Assembly (NCBI GenBank): GCA_032164295.1
Contig: JAJHTX010000010.1
Span: 620,001-684,000 of the forward strand
DNA from: Inonotus obliquus
Taxonomy: Eukaryota > Basidiomycota > Agaricomycetes > Hymenochaetales > Hymenochaetaceae
Length of the DNA: 64,000 nucleotides
Direction of reading: 5' to 3'
This document shows positions 10,287-21,742 of this stretch, piece by piece. The notes under the pieces were generated by a model. That model was given only the letters and a program-made list of their open reading frames with translations, had not been told where the DNA came from and made no database searches. How positions within the stretch are numbered: position 1 is the stretch's first letter; each line of letters opens with the position of its first letter. The position numbers were made by a program, and so were the translations under genes.

Positions 10287-10866
10287 TTAAGGCGAAAGGG
10301 CCGGCAGCCAACACATTATTTGTCGTATATACAGATCCTGCAGCTCTTTTTCTGCGAGAAATAACCTCAGAATGGATAGGATGCCAGTAGAGCTAAGGCT
10401 TACAATCCCAACCACGACTTTCGCCGTTTTATAACTCTCAACTTCCTCCACTCCGACCTTGAAGGCTCGCAAGAAACCTGTTTATACTGGTGGGCATTTC
10501 CATGACTCGTAAGAGCTGTCTTCCGAGGGTGGGAACTCCAATGGGACAAGTACTTCGTGTTGTTGATCGTCTCCATTTGGTGGAACTGAGTAGATAGCGT
10601 TCACAGAGCGGGCTTGCTTGCGCAGTGATATTGTCAATCTGCTTATCATAGTACTCGCGATCCTGGGAGCAAGTTCAAGCCCCGGCACAGAAAATTTGAA
10701 TGGAGGTACATACACAAGTGTCGGGCTAAACGCATTACAATCAGCACTGGCAGGGTTCATGACGGGATTAGCGTACCTTGCGGCCACATATTTTAACTCA
10801 TTCTGGAGAGATGATCTTATTATGGAAATCGTTGAGATTCTCAAGGCAGAAGACTCACGGGGCTAG
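10287..10866. other. Unresolved open frames, possible small membrane protein
   Basis: Both strands are open here and I cannot decide between them. On the plus strand, 10618-10866 encodes 82 residues with two hydrophobic runs (NLLIIVLAILG and AGFMTGLAYLAATYF) and an acidic end. On the minus strand, 10844-10482 and 10472-10287 are open, the latter with a hydrophobic run (VVVGIVSLSSTGILSILRLF). The left end matches the 3' flank of family copy 4, so a truncated fifth duplication unit may be mixed in. Confidence 0.25.
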
Positions 10867-11346
10867 TTGATATCATTAATGCCCAAGTCAAGTTTGCTGA
10901 GACCAAGATTCTGAGAGAAACCGGGTGTGCATACTTATCTCGACAACACTGTCTAACGGACACTCACACGTAATATGAAACGCCGTCTTTCGATATCTGG
11001 AGGATTAGGTTGGACGCGTTCTGCATTCGTATTGTTTTGATTAAGGTAAATATGATTACTATCGTGTCATATCCAACCTGCATAATCTGAAATAGCGATG
11101 CGTTCCAGTTACTCCTGCGAGTAGTCCATGGACGTTAACATAATCATGCCCCGGAGAAATCTCGTTGAGATGCCTTACAAGCGTTCAGATTCTTGTTCTA
11201 TGCACACTACTTGACGATGTCAGTGCGTCATTCAAACCGAAGTATGAACACGTGCTCACAGTAAAATTGTTTCAGTTCAGACGGCGGAATGAGAGCTAGA
11301 AGTACGAATTTGACTTTTTGTGTAACACATGGATGATCTGTCTTAC

Positions 11347-12242
11347 CCTGGTGACCAGGCGTCAGATAAATCCATAGGGCCACGCCAAGTTCAGAGGCAA
11401 GGTATATCGACAAGAACATTAGGACAAGTTTGTTGCACCCATACAACGCATACACTCTGGAGATAGATATGAAGGAAGGATTAACACCATCGTCCATGTC
11501 ATGTTCATCCAACACGCACCGAAGCGCAACGACAACGTTGGGCATCATAGTTAATACCATCCCTCCCGCAATAGGAAGGAACAGAGCAAAATTCTCGCAT
11601 CTGACACAAAGTGATTGTTTGCGAGAAGAAATTTGTCTTGAGAATCGAGCAGGCGTACACCTGCATAAGTCTGAATTTCGATCTCCCCTGACAGAGTATT
11701 TGCTCCTTACATTTTCATCCACAATAGGTGAGACTTTTACTAAAGAGTGACATATGAGTTCTTCACCGTCGTACAAAGAGGAAATTGCCCACCAATAATA
11801 CAAATGATGAAAAATATCAAGGAGTAATATCGGTTCTGTTACGAAACGTTAGCTCGGTTTCCACTGCATGACGATAAATCCCATTACAAAGAAAAACAGC
11901 AGCGATACAAGCGTAATTCGCATGGTCCACATATATTCGATCTATTAGCACCGCGAATTAGGAAGAATGATAGTTGCGATCGCGATGAAAACTGACCTCG
12001 TCTGCCAGTGTAATGAGATGATCGAATAAATGCATCGCGATAAAACCCAGTGCTACTCTCTGATCGTATGGACATTACTAACCATTCCAGAAAGGAAATG
12101 GAACAGAAAAACAAGCCCACTTTAGTACTTAAACTAGAATAATTCAGCATGATTAAAACAAAGAGATCAGTGCGGAAAACACTCACATTTGCATCCCAAC
12201 TGATACGAGCTTTAACACTTCTCCTGAGCTAACTTCCGACAT
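11347..12242 (-). CDS. DUF6533-type multi-spanning membrane protein, 3' end unresolved
   Basis: Exons 12242-12187, 12057-11997, 11941-11888 and one from 11835 join in phase. They encode VALGFIAMHLFDHLITLADE, then YMWTMRITLVSLLFFFNRYY, which is the DUF6533 pattern typical of agaricomycetes. Further exons near 11620-11505 and 11451-11347 encode PNVVVALR joined to VYALYGCNKLVLMFLSIYLA, another hallmark of the same family (ALRVYALYG). Proteins of this type are predicted membrane proteins with about seven helices and unknown function. Splicing between 11770 and 11620 is not settled. After 11347 I find no continuation of the last helices, so the gene may be truncated. Confidence 0.6.
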
Positions 12243-12811
12243 ACCACGCGGAAAGGGAGAACTTGGTAGAGATATGTCAATAGCTCATCCGTGTGTATCT
12301 GCGACTTTTATAACTCTCTCGAAGCGAGGAAGAATGATGTTGTTCTGCGAAGGAGACTTTACCAAGTGGAGGTAAGTTCCTTGAAGGTGTACCAGTCAAA
12401 AGCGAGTACAATTGGCCGCCTACAAGCAGAATCGGTGGATACCGTACAGAGCATAGAGAAATATAAGGGGACACTTTATCTTGATTTATTGCCTCTTGGT
12501 GTGCGCTGTGGCCAAATGCAGTAAAACTGTCGAAAGAGAGTAACACCTGATATGGGCAAACAGCATTTCTGGTGGTTCACATTCATGAAGCAACTCGAGT
12601 CACATCGGTCGAGGCACCGTTCGAATGAGAGGACGCCGATATTGATGGTACCATCTCGCATTGCACCGTTCAGCTTGGTGGGTGGGCAAGGTGAAAAAGA
12701 AAAAAGCAAACACGTGTTCATCACGGCAGCAAGTTGATTTGATTTTTTAGTTACGATAACAGTTCTCACGATATGATCGACGATCAGTACACTTTTTTTA
12801 AATAGAGGGAA
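12243..12811. other. Intergenic spacer
   Basis: It lies between the start of the DUF6533-type gene and the 3' end of Elp1. Several short frames overlap on both strands without motifs. Nothing is called. Confidence 0.5.
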
Positions 12812-15800
12812 TCAAATATCTAAGATGTCAACTCTCCAGCTCGAATCACTCGAACCCAAAACGGGTCTCAAGATGCTTTTGACCGCATTCTCCCGCTGTC
12901 TCTTTTTCTCTTCCATCCTCTCTGCCCAACTTGTGGTGCTTACGCCGCACGAGACATCTTCGACTTCAGCCGAGTTTGTGGGCCACACTTCGTCCAAAGC
13001 TGCCTGAAGCTCTAACCGGAACGATGATACCTCCTTCTGTATATTTTGAGCTTCCCTTCTATGCTCAGAAGTGAACTGTGTAAGGTGTGGGAGAAGCTGT
13101 GCGGCGTCCGCTGTTGGGGGGAGGGGGGGGGGAGTTATCAATGAGCAGAACCTGAAGTCCGAGAGCAACTTCAACATACCCTGACTCTCTTCAAAGCGGG
13201 ATACAATCTTTCCCAATGACTTGAGCAGGTACTCCTCTTCATCAACGGTACCCTTCCTGCCCGAACCCACTTTTCGCTCCATCTTACGCTTTGAGCGTGA
13301 TGTGCGCCTAAAATGCAACCATTAGAGGTCAACATCCGCTAATGGGTTAGAGGCTCCTGCATACTTCGATGTCCTCGACGCCGTCGACGCAGCAACAGTG
13401 TACCGCGTAAACGCTGTAGGCGCCATTGATACATCCGTCATAACGTCCACGCTGTGCAGTGTTGGGTCATCTTCGAGCCCGTAAAAAGCATCTATCCAAG
13501 CAAGTCAGAATGAACCGAGAAGTATCTAGATCTACCATTTGGAAAATATACCAGGTTCCTCGGTCTTCTTCACCCGGAGTTCACGCAACCGCTCTACTTG
13601 CTTTCTCAGCTGCGTTCGCATCTCCTCCAGATCTTCCCCAATCTGGGCACAACTGTCCATGGCAGCGGGCTGAACTATTTCCTCAAGGAGCGAGTGAGCT
13701 TCATGCAAAGAGATCTATATATGAGGATCAGTAAGTATACACAGCCACGACGGAGCACCTACGATTCGTCGGGCTTCAGAGAACAGGTTGCCCTGGACAA
13801 GCGCGCTGATGCACTGCCTGACGCTCTTAACGTGGTCCGAAAAGATACGTGCAGCCTCATCATAACGCTTTTTGGACAAAAGTTCATCTGCATTGATAGA
13901 TCGTCGGAGATCCAACCATTTTGCAATAGAGATGATACGTACCAGCAAGGCGATGAGAGAGGTCCAGAAGGGCGTCCCCACTGTTCTGCTCGCGAATCGC
14001 CAACTCCAACGCTTCCCTCCAGAGCAGCGCACGTTCATAAGCGACCAGTGCCTTTTGGGGTTTCTCTGCTTCCGTAAACACTGTCGGCAAGTTAGTGACA
14101 CATACAGGTAGAGATGTAAATTTTACCTACCGAGAGCAGATTGCCGGAATTCTCGGCGTTCGAACAGATAGTCTCCGTACACATCAAGAATGCTCTGTGA
14201 AATTGTTATAAATCCCGATAAAACCTTATTAAACAGGACATGCCTTGTAACGGGTTGAGTCATTCTTCCACAACGCTAATGCTTCGCGATACAGCCTGTG
14301 CTTCTCGATGTACACAACAGCCTCTTCAAAGTACTCGGGACCTACCCGCACCAGTAAGCAGGCGATAACAGGATGAAGAACTGCCAAAAGAGGGTGCGCA
14401 CCAGCCACGTTCAGGTTTTCCAGAGATTTGCTATATCGTTTCAAATGATCATCTATCCTGTACCTTTGATAGAACTTGGGTAAGGTACGTAGTTCCCGTA
14501 AGAATGGAAGGTATTCTCGGGGATCCTGGCATGATCATTTAGTCCAGGAAGCGGTTTAGAAAGGAGAAACATTACACGCTGGGAGTGCTGAGCGATAAGG
14601 AGGACGAGTGAAAAGTCATACATCCCAAGTGCTGTGTCGAACAACTTGTCGGCGTCAACCAAGAAGATGATGTATTTGACGGCTTCCTCGACGAGTTCGG
14701 AGTCAATTTCTTCATGAGACTGTAAATGAAATGCGGCTCGCAATCTACCAAATGAGAACTGACCTCGTAATCGCAGAAGTAAAGATAGACTAGCCTCGTA
14801 ATCGGCTGGCTTCTTCACGACATACGCGGTGAGGATGGAGTTTACATATCTCGTGAGACTTCTAGACTCGAGTTCCGCACGCAGAGAATCACAGTATTCG
14901 GAAATTTGGGGCGGATCAAGAGAAGATAGGCTAGAATGAAGGTGATTTCAGCACAAGACCAAGATAGTGAAATCTCAGCATATCTTGCCCTAGGTTGGTT
15001 AAGAAAAGGTTCAAGTAATCGACATCATCAATCTGCTCAACGAAAGACGAAATGTTTTCCACGAATGCTGTAGGATCGTGCTGGACCAAGACGATCAAGT
15101 CTATGCGATGTTTTCGACAGGTCAAGAATGCCTTCCGATAATTCTTCCTGGAGGCAGGAGACAGTGTCAGTAATCACACAATGAATCGCTTCAAGTGGCA
15201 CTGGAGACCTACCCTTCAATGTCCTGTTTAACCACAGCTAGCACGATCGGACGAGGGTTGATCGTCTCCAGGTTCCCGCGAGGCATCTGGAGCACAAGGC
15301 TCATATTGCTCGGTACAGCGGTTACGATGCGCGACCCACGCTCGACTCGACGGCGTTCAAATTGTGGCGGAACATTCGCTTGCGTCGCATCGAGTACTTC
15401 GGGTTTACTCATTAGAGCCTTCAGCTTCTCAAGAGGTGCGAATAAAGCCTCATGCGTCGAGGTTGTATAGATGACAAAACTAGCAGAAACGATCATGGAT
15501 GTGCTATTCGTAGCGAGGAGGCGTGCAGATTCTGAGTCGGGCGCTGTCACGTACAGCTTACCCGAGTCTGCGCGTCCAATGAAAAGCAACATGTTGTCGC
15601 CGAATGCGCTGGCCTCTGCGGAAAAACAGAAAGTGGGAAAGCTTGTTACGTATGACGGTGACTCGTCTGATGCTGAAACTAGCCGAAGGTCAGATTTACA
15701 AGTAGAGTAGATTAAAGAACACACTCACTTGAGAATATCTTTCCTTCTGCTGACTGCCAATAAATTCCGGTTTCGGAGTGTACGAATCGTCCATCTCCTC

Positions 15801-17749
15801 CTGGAAGCTCGACAGTCTTTGACGTCTGGAGAGTCTTTTCCTTGACGAACCCAAACAACGCCGTATCCTCATTACCATTGGATACAAGGCATGCGGTCCG
15901 AAAAGTATTCGGAGAGGAAGGGTCTCCATGAAGTATAATCTGCCTTGGGTGGTGTCCGCCGAGTTCAAGCTGGAACGTGCATAATTCAACTGGATCGAGT
16001 GCCTTTCCGCGACTGAGCTCGGTTCGTGTGCATAAATCCCAAATACTAACGGCCCCACAGTGACTTAGCACCGCAAGATGATCGCTCACCGAAGAAAATG
16101 CGACGTGAACTGGTGTGCGACATCCACCTGACTGTAGAGTGCAAGACGTCATTGGTGGAGGTATATTCTGAGTACGGAAAGGTGTGATCAAGAGTGATGC
16201 TGCGTTGAGTATATATTAGTAGCGTAATACGATCGGGAAAGAAGATCTCCGTGCTCACTTCCGTCAATAACTGCCACACCACCTGTGTCACTTGGTGCAG
16301 GAACTCGAGAGACACATGTTTCCCAAGCGAACACATATTCCAGAACTTGATCTTCAGGAGGTCATCAGTGACGGCATGGGATATGACGAAGAAATGTATG
16401 TACTCTGAGTGGACAGAAGCAAGTGCAAGGCACTCTCGGGATGCCAGTTAACGGAAGTGAACCTTGCAGCTGCTTTTCCCTCGCGTGGCGCTTCAATTTC
16501 TTGCTTAAGATACCTTCATAGAAAGTGAGCCCCAGAACGTTGATCCATAGGAATATTGCTTACCAATGGTAGTTCCCGGTTGTCCAAAGTTGCACTGTTT
16601 GTACACCTCAACATTACATATCCATGATGCAAGAAAGAGCGCTAACCAATATCGCCTTCGGTTCGTTCTATCCAAACTCCCAAGACATCTGAATCCGCAT
16701 TCCAAAACAGATCGCGCACTTTGTAGCTAGCTTGCTCCCGCAAACCGAACTCGCCATGCCTGAGTCCGTTTCGCTCGAAAAATACGACGTCGTGCCTTCC
16801 CTCTCTTCCAGCACCACAGCCATCCAGACCAAAGCGCTGGGTGCTAGCAATCAGATTTCCGCTAGGTCGCCAGTCCAGTACATGTTCCAACCCCGCGACT
16901 GGTTCCGCAACATTTTGCAGTGATCCTTGTCGATCGTACACGCGAAGAACCCGTCGTGATCGCCCATTTGGACCTGTCGTTGGTGCTCGAAGTGCGGAGA
17001 CGACAAAGAATGCACCGTCCCCGCGCCATGATACGCGCGACATGCCATCATCGTCCGGACTACTGCCAACGGATGCGAATGAAGCAGGAGATGCTTGCGC
17101 GGCGGCCTTGCCAAGTGAACCATGAAACTGGGTCCGCTTAGAACCCCATCCGACGTTGACTTGCTGTGCTTCTCCAGATTCGTCGGTGAGTAGTGATTGC
17201 TCGAGAATGACGTCGAAGGTGTTTGTCATGAGAAGTAACTTTTCGTCCCCAGTGATGATGACGATCGTCGATTCATCTGGGGACCAGCAGGCAGCGGTGA
17301 TTCCTGCATCGACAGAGCCGATAACTTCAGACTAGACCTTATTCATTAAGCAGAAGAACAGAACATCATATCTGGAACGTACATGATTTGAAGTACCATT
17401 CTCGATGTGAACCAAGCCAATGTCTCCGCCTCGGGTAATGATACTAACGGCTTGTGCTTCACATAAAAACCTGGCGGACACAACGCTTCCATGTACGGTA
17501 AATGTTGCAATAGGAGTAGGGTATTCCTAAACTTGAAGTTGAATGTTTCGATTTCTTTGACGCAGGCTTTAAGGAACTAGTGAGACTAACCTCTGCGGGG
17601 TCCGAATTCTTTACTCTAAAGATTTCGACTTCGCCATGTCCCTCGCACAGAGCATACACACAGCCGTGCTCTGCATCGCAAGTGGTTGCTATTATGCGTG
17701 AAAACGAAATGTCCCAAATGTGCGTGCAAGAGATTGCGAGATTTCTCAT
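12812..17749 (-). CDS. ELP1: Elongator complex subunit 1 (Elp1/IKI3)
   Basis: A multi-exon gene with many short introns. The N terminus starts MRNLAIS and continues through WD40-type beta-propeller sequence. Strong family matches include VSWRGDGAFFVVSALRAP, VLRVYDRQGSLQNVAEPV, DWRPSGNLIAS and VQLWTTGNYHW (the last across an intron). The middle and end form TPR-like helices (KALVAYERALLWREALELA). The C terminus has KMERKVGSGRKGTVDEEEYL, the basic tRNA-binding stretch of the family. Elp1 is the scaffold of Elongator, which modifies wobble uridines of tRNAs in the cytoplasm. All exons I checked stay in phase. One late intron has a C-rich tract (about 13116-13132). The start was chosen at position 17749 because the family begins MRNL. 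Confidence 0.92.
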
Positions 17750-18030
17750 CGTGAGTGTATACGCGACAAAATAAACTTTCTGTACCCTCAGGAGAAGCAC
17801 CGCTTAATTTCAGCCAACGGAGTAAGTAGTAAGCAGGTAGGAAACAAGACTCATGCGCGTTAAAATTGGAGTCACAAAAAGGGCACGTGATGCAAAATAA
17901 AAAATACGCGATCTCATGTTTATGTTGATATCATCCATGACACAATTATGTAAGTGCTCTACCGGTCATTCGACGAAGCAACCTCTTTTGGTCGCAGGGT
18001 ATCTTTACGCCTCCACCGAAGCAATGAATG
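17750..18030. other. Short spacer upstream of Elp1
   Basis: About 280 nt between the Elp1 start and the stop of the next minus-strand gene. It must hold the Elp1 promoter; no clear TATA box is seen. Confidence 0.4.
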
Positions 18031-19146
18031 TTACCGATACACGTGTATCCGTCGCGACGCTGGGAGGTCGTCAGATAACAGACAACCTGCATCTTGAGTG
18101 GGTGGTGACATCGGGTGACTCTTTTCAGCTCGCAGCCGTTTTGTTGGCGGGGAGCGCACTTCTGGACCTTTGTCGCACGCTTGGCTATTCTCGAAATCGG
18201 TCGACACGGCGTCCACGAGTACTGCACCATCTTCGTCGTCACCTTCCCTTTGGCGCTTTATAGGGTTACGTTCGGCCGTTTGCACGTTCACCACGCTCAA
18301 AGTAGCATCGCTTGAGTCACATCCCGAGCAGTCAGAATCGGCCAGAGGTATGACAGCATTTTTTGTCAGTCTATCCTGCCTTTCCGTGTCTACGGGGTCG
18401 GGAAGAAGCTCAGCAGACGATGGATTACGGCGCCATTCTGCAAACGGACGCCCGCACGGGTCCAGTCTCCGTCTGTACTTAGGTGAGAGGCCCCCTAACC
18501 TCCGCCTAGTTTCATCCTGTTCTTCCGCAAGTTTCCTAAATCCCTCCTTCAGACCTTCAATCTCTTCCTGAAGCAGTGCATTCTGGTGTCTTAGTCGCTC
18601 GTTCTCTATATCGCGGATATGAACGGACTCTTCCACCGACTCGAACCATTGGATCACTCCGTTGAACTTCTCCTCGGAGGGGAGGAGATTCAAGATAAGC
18701 TCGTGATCTGTTGCAAGGCAACGCACAAACTCTATCAACACCCCCTGCATCTCTATGGTCTTGCTAAGTCTCGCCATCGGACTAGTTGAACCATCTGCAA
18801 CGGATGCACTAATGCGTTCAGGTAGAGATTCTATCAAAGAACGGGAAGTGTCTTTGGCCTTTTCGGCAAGTTTCTCCCTTCTGAATCTCTCTTTCCCTAT
18901 AAAGTGTTTGTTATCTCTTCCATGTAATTCTGACGAGATGATATATAACTTACATGCGAATCGGGGCGGAAGGTTACGATCAGGATTTACTTCGGCTGGC
19001 GGCACCTGATTGCTCGATGAAGAGCTTATCCAGTTTATAGGTGGGGCGGGTGCCTCTGTGACTGAGCCGCTTTGTTGGTTGTTCATGACTAGTTTCTCAT
19101 CCGTCCGACGCGACGTTCTTTGCGATTTTCGCGTTTTCTTAGGCAT
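18031..19146 (-). CDS. Unrecognised coiled-coil protein
   Basis: A single open frame of 371 codons starts MPKKTRKSQRTSRRTDEK, a very basic leader. The middle contains a convincing coiled coil (ENERLRHQNALLQEEIEGLK, then EGFRKLAEEQDETRRRLGGL). The C terminus is polar, with acidic and basic clusters (NPIKRQREGDDEDG and PTKRLRAEKS) that could be nuclear localisation signals. I recognise no family. A well-formed 57-nt GT-AG intron (18953-18897) lies inside the frame in phase and without a stop. The product may therefore be 371 or 352 residues. It is divergent from the gene at 20042. Confidence 0.6.
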   Translation of the reverse strand: MPKKTRKSQRTSRRTDEKLVMNNQQSGSVTEAPAPPINWISSSSSNQVPPAEVNPDRNLPPRFACKLYIISSELHGRDNKHFIGKERFRREKLAEKAKDTSRSLIESLPERISASVADGSTSPMARLSKTIEMQGVLIEFVRCLATDHELILNLLPSEEKFNGVIQWFESVEESVHIRDIENERLRHQNALLQEEIEGLKEGFRKLAEEQDETRRRLGGLSPKYRRRLDPCGRPFAEWRRNPSSAELLPDPVDTERQDRLTKNAVIPLADSDCSGCDSSDATLSVVNVQTAERNPIKRQREGDDEDGAVLVDAVSTDFENSQACDKGPEVRSPPTKRLRAEKSHPMSPPTQDAGCLLSDDLPASRRIHVYR

Positions 19147-20041
19147 GATGCAGTCTCTCTTTGTTCTGGAGGTGCGTCGTTAGTCTACTATCTAAATATC
19201 TCGCAAGATACATCGGTCAACCGTTTTGCTTACCACGTGATGTTGTAGAACGATGGGGGTCTTTGGGTACTTCGCTCCTTCTTCTCGCTTAGATGTTAAT
19301 AATTTCACATCTCGTTGAACGCGATAGGTACTCACTACGTGGCGCAAAGGTTCACAACAAGGTCAATCCTCAAGTCGAACGTTTATTGGGGCGATGGCTC
19401 GAGAGCTTAATTATTGGGGTTTATAAGGAAGCGAGACAAGATCCTTTCATGCGGCTATCAGTTATCAGTTAAGGCCTTGGGCCGGAGCTCAAAGGATACA
19501 AGCGTCAAGAACGGTGTTAAAGAGCGGGAGAACAATAGACATTGTTCCCTTATACCGAATCATGGCTTCCTTTTTTGGAAGGTGTTCGCCGATCAATCAC
19601 GAATCTGGCTACTGGAGGCTCTGAAGAATTTCTTCAGGCGAATTCATGGGCCTCGCCTTATTGCGGCGTACCTTATTCTATTGCATGTTCTATAGTCAGC
19701 CGGTGTGGTTCCGTTCCTTGTTATTGCTAACCGGTTTCTTTGGTCAAAATGGTTGGCAGGCCCGCTATCCGCGACTTTGCGTTGCAGAGTGCCCATGGAT
19801 AGGCGCCGTTCAGGACACGATCGCCTAGTTCAGACTTCAAGATCACTTTTGAAGTGGCTTTGTTTTTTAGGGTGCTTGCATCGACCGCGGGAATCTAGCG
19901 CGTGACTCACCTAACCAGCCACGGTCACGAGTATTATCTTTGGTGCGCATTTGACTTCATTCATTCTTACTTACACCTCAACATCTTCAACTATTGCACC
20001 GTTTCCCCGCTTATCTAGTCCTTCGCGTACAACACTCCAAG
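19147..20041. other. Divergent intergenic region
   Basis: Shared upstream region of two divergent genes. The frame at 19414-19695 on the plus strand has no motif or splice support. A pyrimidine-rich stretch from about 19960 to 20041 fits the 5' leader of the right-hand gene. Confidence 0.45.
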
Positions 20042-21358
20042 ATGAGCGGTGTAATGCGAACCGACAAGCCTTCAAGGACTGCAAAGTTCTATGAGGTGAA
20101 ATCACATTGTCTACTGTGTCGCAGCTTGCTCAACGTTATTATAGCGCAAAGTCCGATTCCACACGCACACGGATGTTTCTGAATCGACTTTCGCTGCGAC
20201 TCCGGTGAAGTTGGTAGCGCCCGCCCTAATTTCAGGTGCTGAAAAGCACAAACGCGAAAAAAGGAAAGGGACTCGGAAGGCTCGTCATCGCAGCGGTGGC
20301 TCGAACTCAACGTCTTCATCCGACAACGATTTGAATGCTTTTCTCAACCGTATTACCACGCCGTGTTGGTTGCATTTCTCCTATCACTGCAAATCTCGCT
20401 GACTTGTCCCGTTAGACCCTAGGACGCCAGTTAGGAAGACTCGTGTGGCTAGAAGGCACACATTGCCTACGGATATACGTGAGATACTCATCGATTCCTA
20501 CCAACTTCCGGTCTGACACTTGCCTGGTTCCAGTCACCGATGAATACTTTGCTGACTTAGCTTCCGGCGGACCGTCATCATCCCCATGCGGGAAAATAAT
20601 TGGTATGCCTGACATCACCGATTTCTCGGAGCCTCCCGACTGTATGTTATCCACTCAAGTGTTTACCTATGTATTCCTCTTCTCATCTCCTAGCAGGTCC
20701 GTTCGAATATCTCGGTATACCCAAGGACCCATATCCCTCGCCCAAACCTGAAATCCTGCCGCTCGAAAACAAAGTCTGTCGTTGCGGAGAAATGGAGCAG
20801 GAAAATCGTGACTTACGGGGCAAGTATGAGGCGCTTTATCAAGAGCACCAGAAGCTTCTGTCAAGAATGGAGCAGATGCGGACGCAACTCGTGCTGAACG
20901 GCATACGCTCTCGAGATGATATGATGTTCGATACCGACGAGTTCACATCCTGTCAATCCTCAGTCTCTACTTCTCCCAGTTCTTCCATTCGCACCCCGTC
21001 AAGTTCTCGTCAGTCCCTCACATCCACCCCATCGCCAATCATGACAGAAGCTGGTTACCCACTAGCCTCGCCAGTCATTGCAGAGGCTGGAACTCCAGCT
21101 GGTCAACTCGGCATGCCTACGCGCGTCATTGACGAAGACTATGATGAAGGATATGATGCTAGTGCAGTACGTCTGGAACAAGCCCGCTTGGGTGTGTTGG
21201 ACAAAGTGAATGTGGACTCCGATATGACCATGGAGGAGGCTGTGAACCTGCTCGCTGATGACGTATCTGCTCGGTGGAGGATTTCTGATACCTTCAATGC
21301 CTCCGACTCCGTGGTTCCTGGCGTAGCAATGCCCTCTGTTCCGCGATTCCAATTCTGA
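20042..21358 (+). CDS. Unrecognised Ser/Pro-rich coiled-coil protein
   Basis: Five exons join with consistent phases: 20042-20095, 20145-20362, 20423-20478, 20534-20602 and 20694-21358. They give 353 residues. The leader is MSGVMRTDKPSRTAKFYE. Exon 2 is very basic and serine-rich. Exon 4 gives DEYFADLASGGPSSSPCGKI. Exon 5 has a Cys pair (VCRCGEMEQ) followed by a short coiled coil (ENRDLRGKYEALYQEHQKLL), then a low-complexity Ser/Thr/Pro region and an acidic tail. I do not recognise the family; a nuclear or regulatory role is only a guess from composition. The splice model rests on phase and composition and has no homology support. Confidence 0.6.
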
Positions 21359-21742
21359 ATAGGTACGCAAACTTCTTTTACTTATCCCCTGTACTCAGCT
21401 GCTGCTTGTATCTGCGTGATCTACCAGATCTCATCCAATTAGACAGGTACATTAGTTTCCCGTTCCTAAATGGTTCCAGTCAAATAAAACTTAATAGTGA
21501 TGATGCGATACTTGGTGAAATCTACTCGTGGTGACTTTTCGACACATTATGTAATAGTCTTCTGTGTCGTGTCATCATAAAATGATGTATTATGTAATGT
21601 TTTGCTTTATAAGAATCTAATTTAAGGTCTCCTTCACGCTTTATTTGGACCCGTCTTCGAGAACAATGGCCATGGGAACCCTCTTAGATAGTCTTTGCTC
21701 GTCTTACAGCCTGCGGCGGCGGTCCTTTCCTCGACTCTGGTC
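21359..21742. other. Intergenic spacer and CoA-transferase promoter
   Basis: AT-rich 3' sequence of the coiled-coil gene followed by the CoA-transferase upstream region. The part from about 21660 onward is copied in the inverted pseudogene near 30320. Confidence 0.45.

Larger units (their letters stand above)
1958..10290. repeat. Tandem segmental duplication: cyclase plus unknown gene, four decaying units
   Basis: Units start at about 1958, 4774, 6957 and 8560. Each unit has a small minus-strand gene of one family. A cyclase gene precedes it in unit 1 (complete), unit 2 (N-terminal quarter lost) and unit 3 (only the middle and end left), and is absent in unit 4. Blocks upstream of each small gene (near 4200, 6760, 8400 and 9990) also align, as do the segments after the cyclase. 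A motif AGGTGGGAT(G/A)AGTCCTTTA at about 8781 recurs near 10269, so a fifth, mostly lost unit may begin there. Confidence 0.8.
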
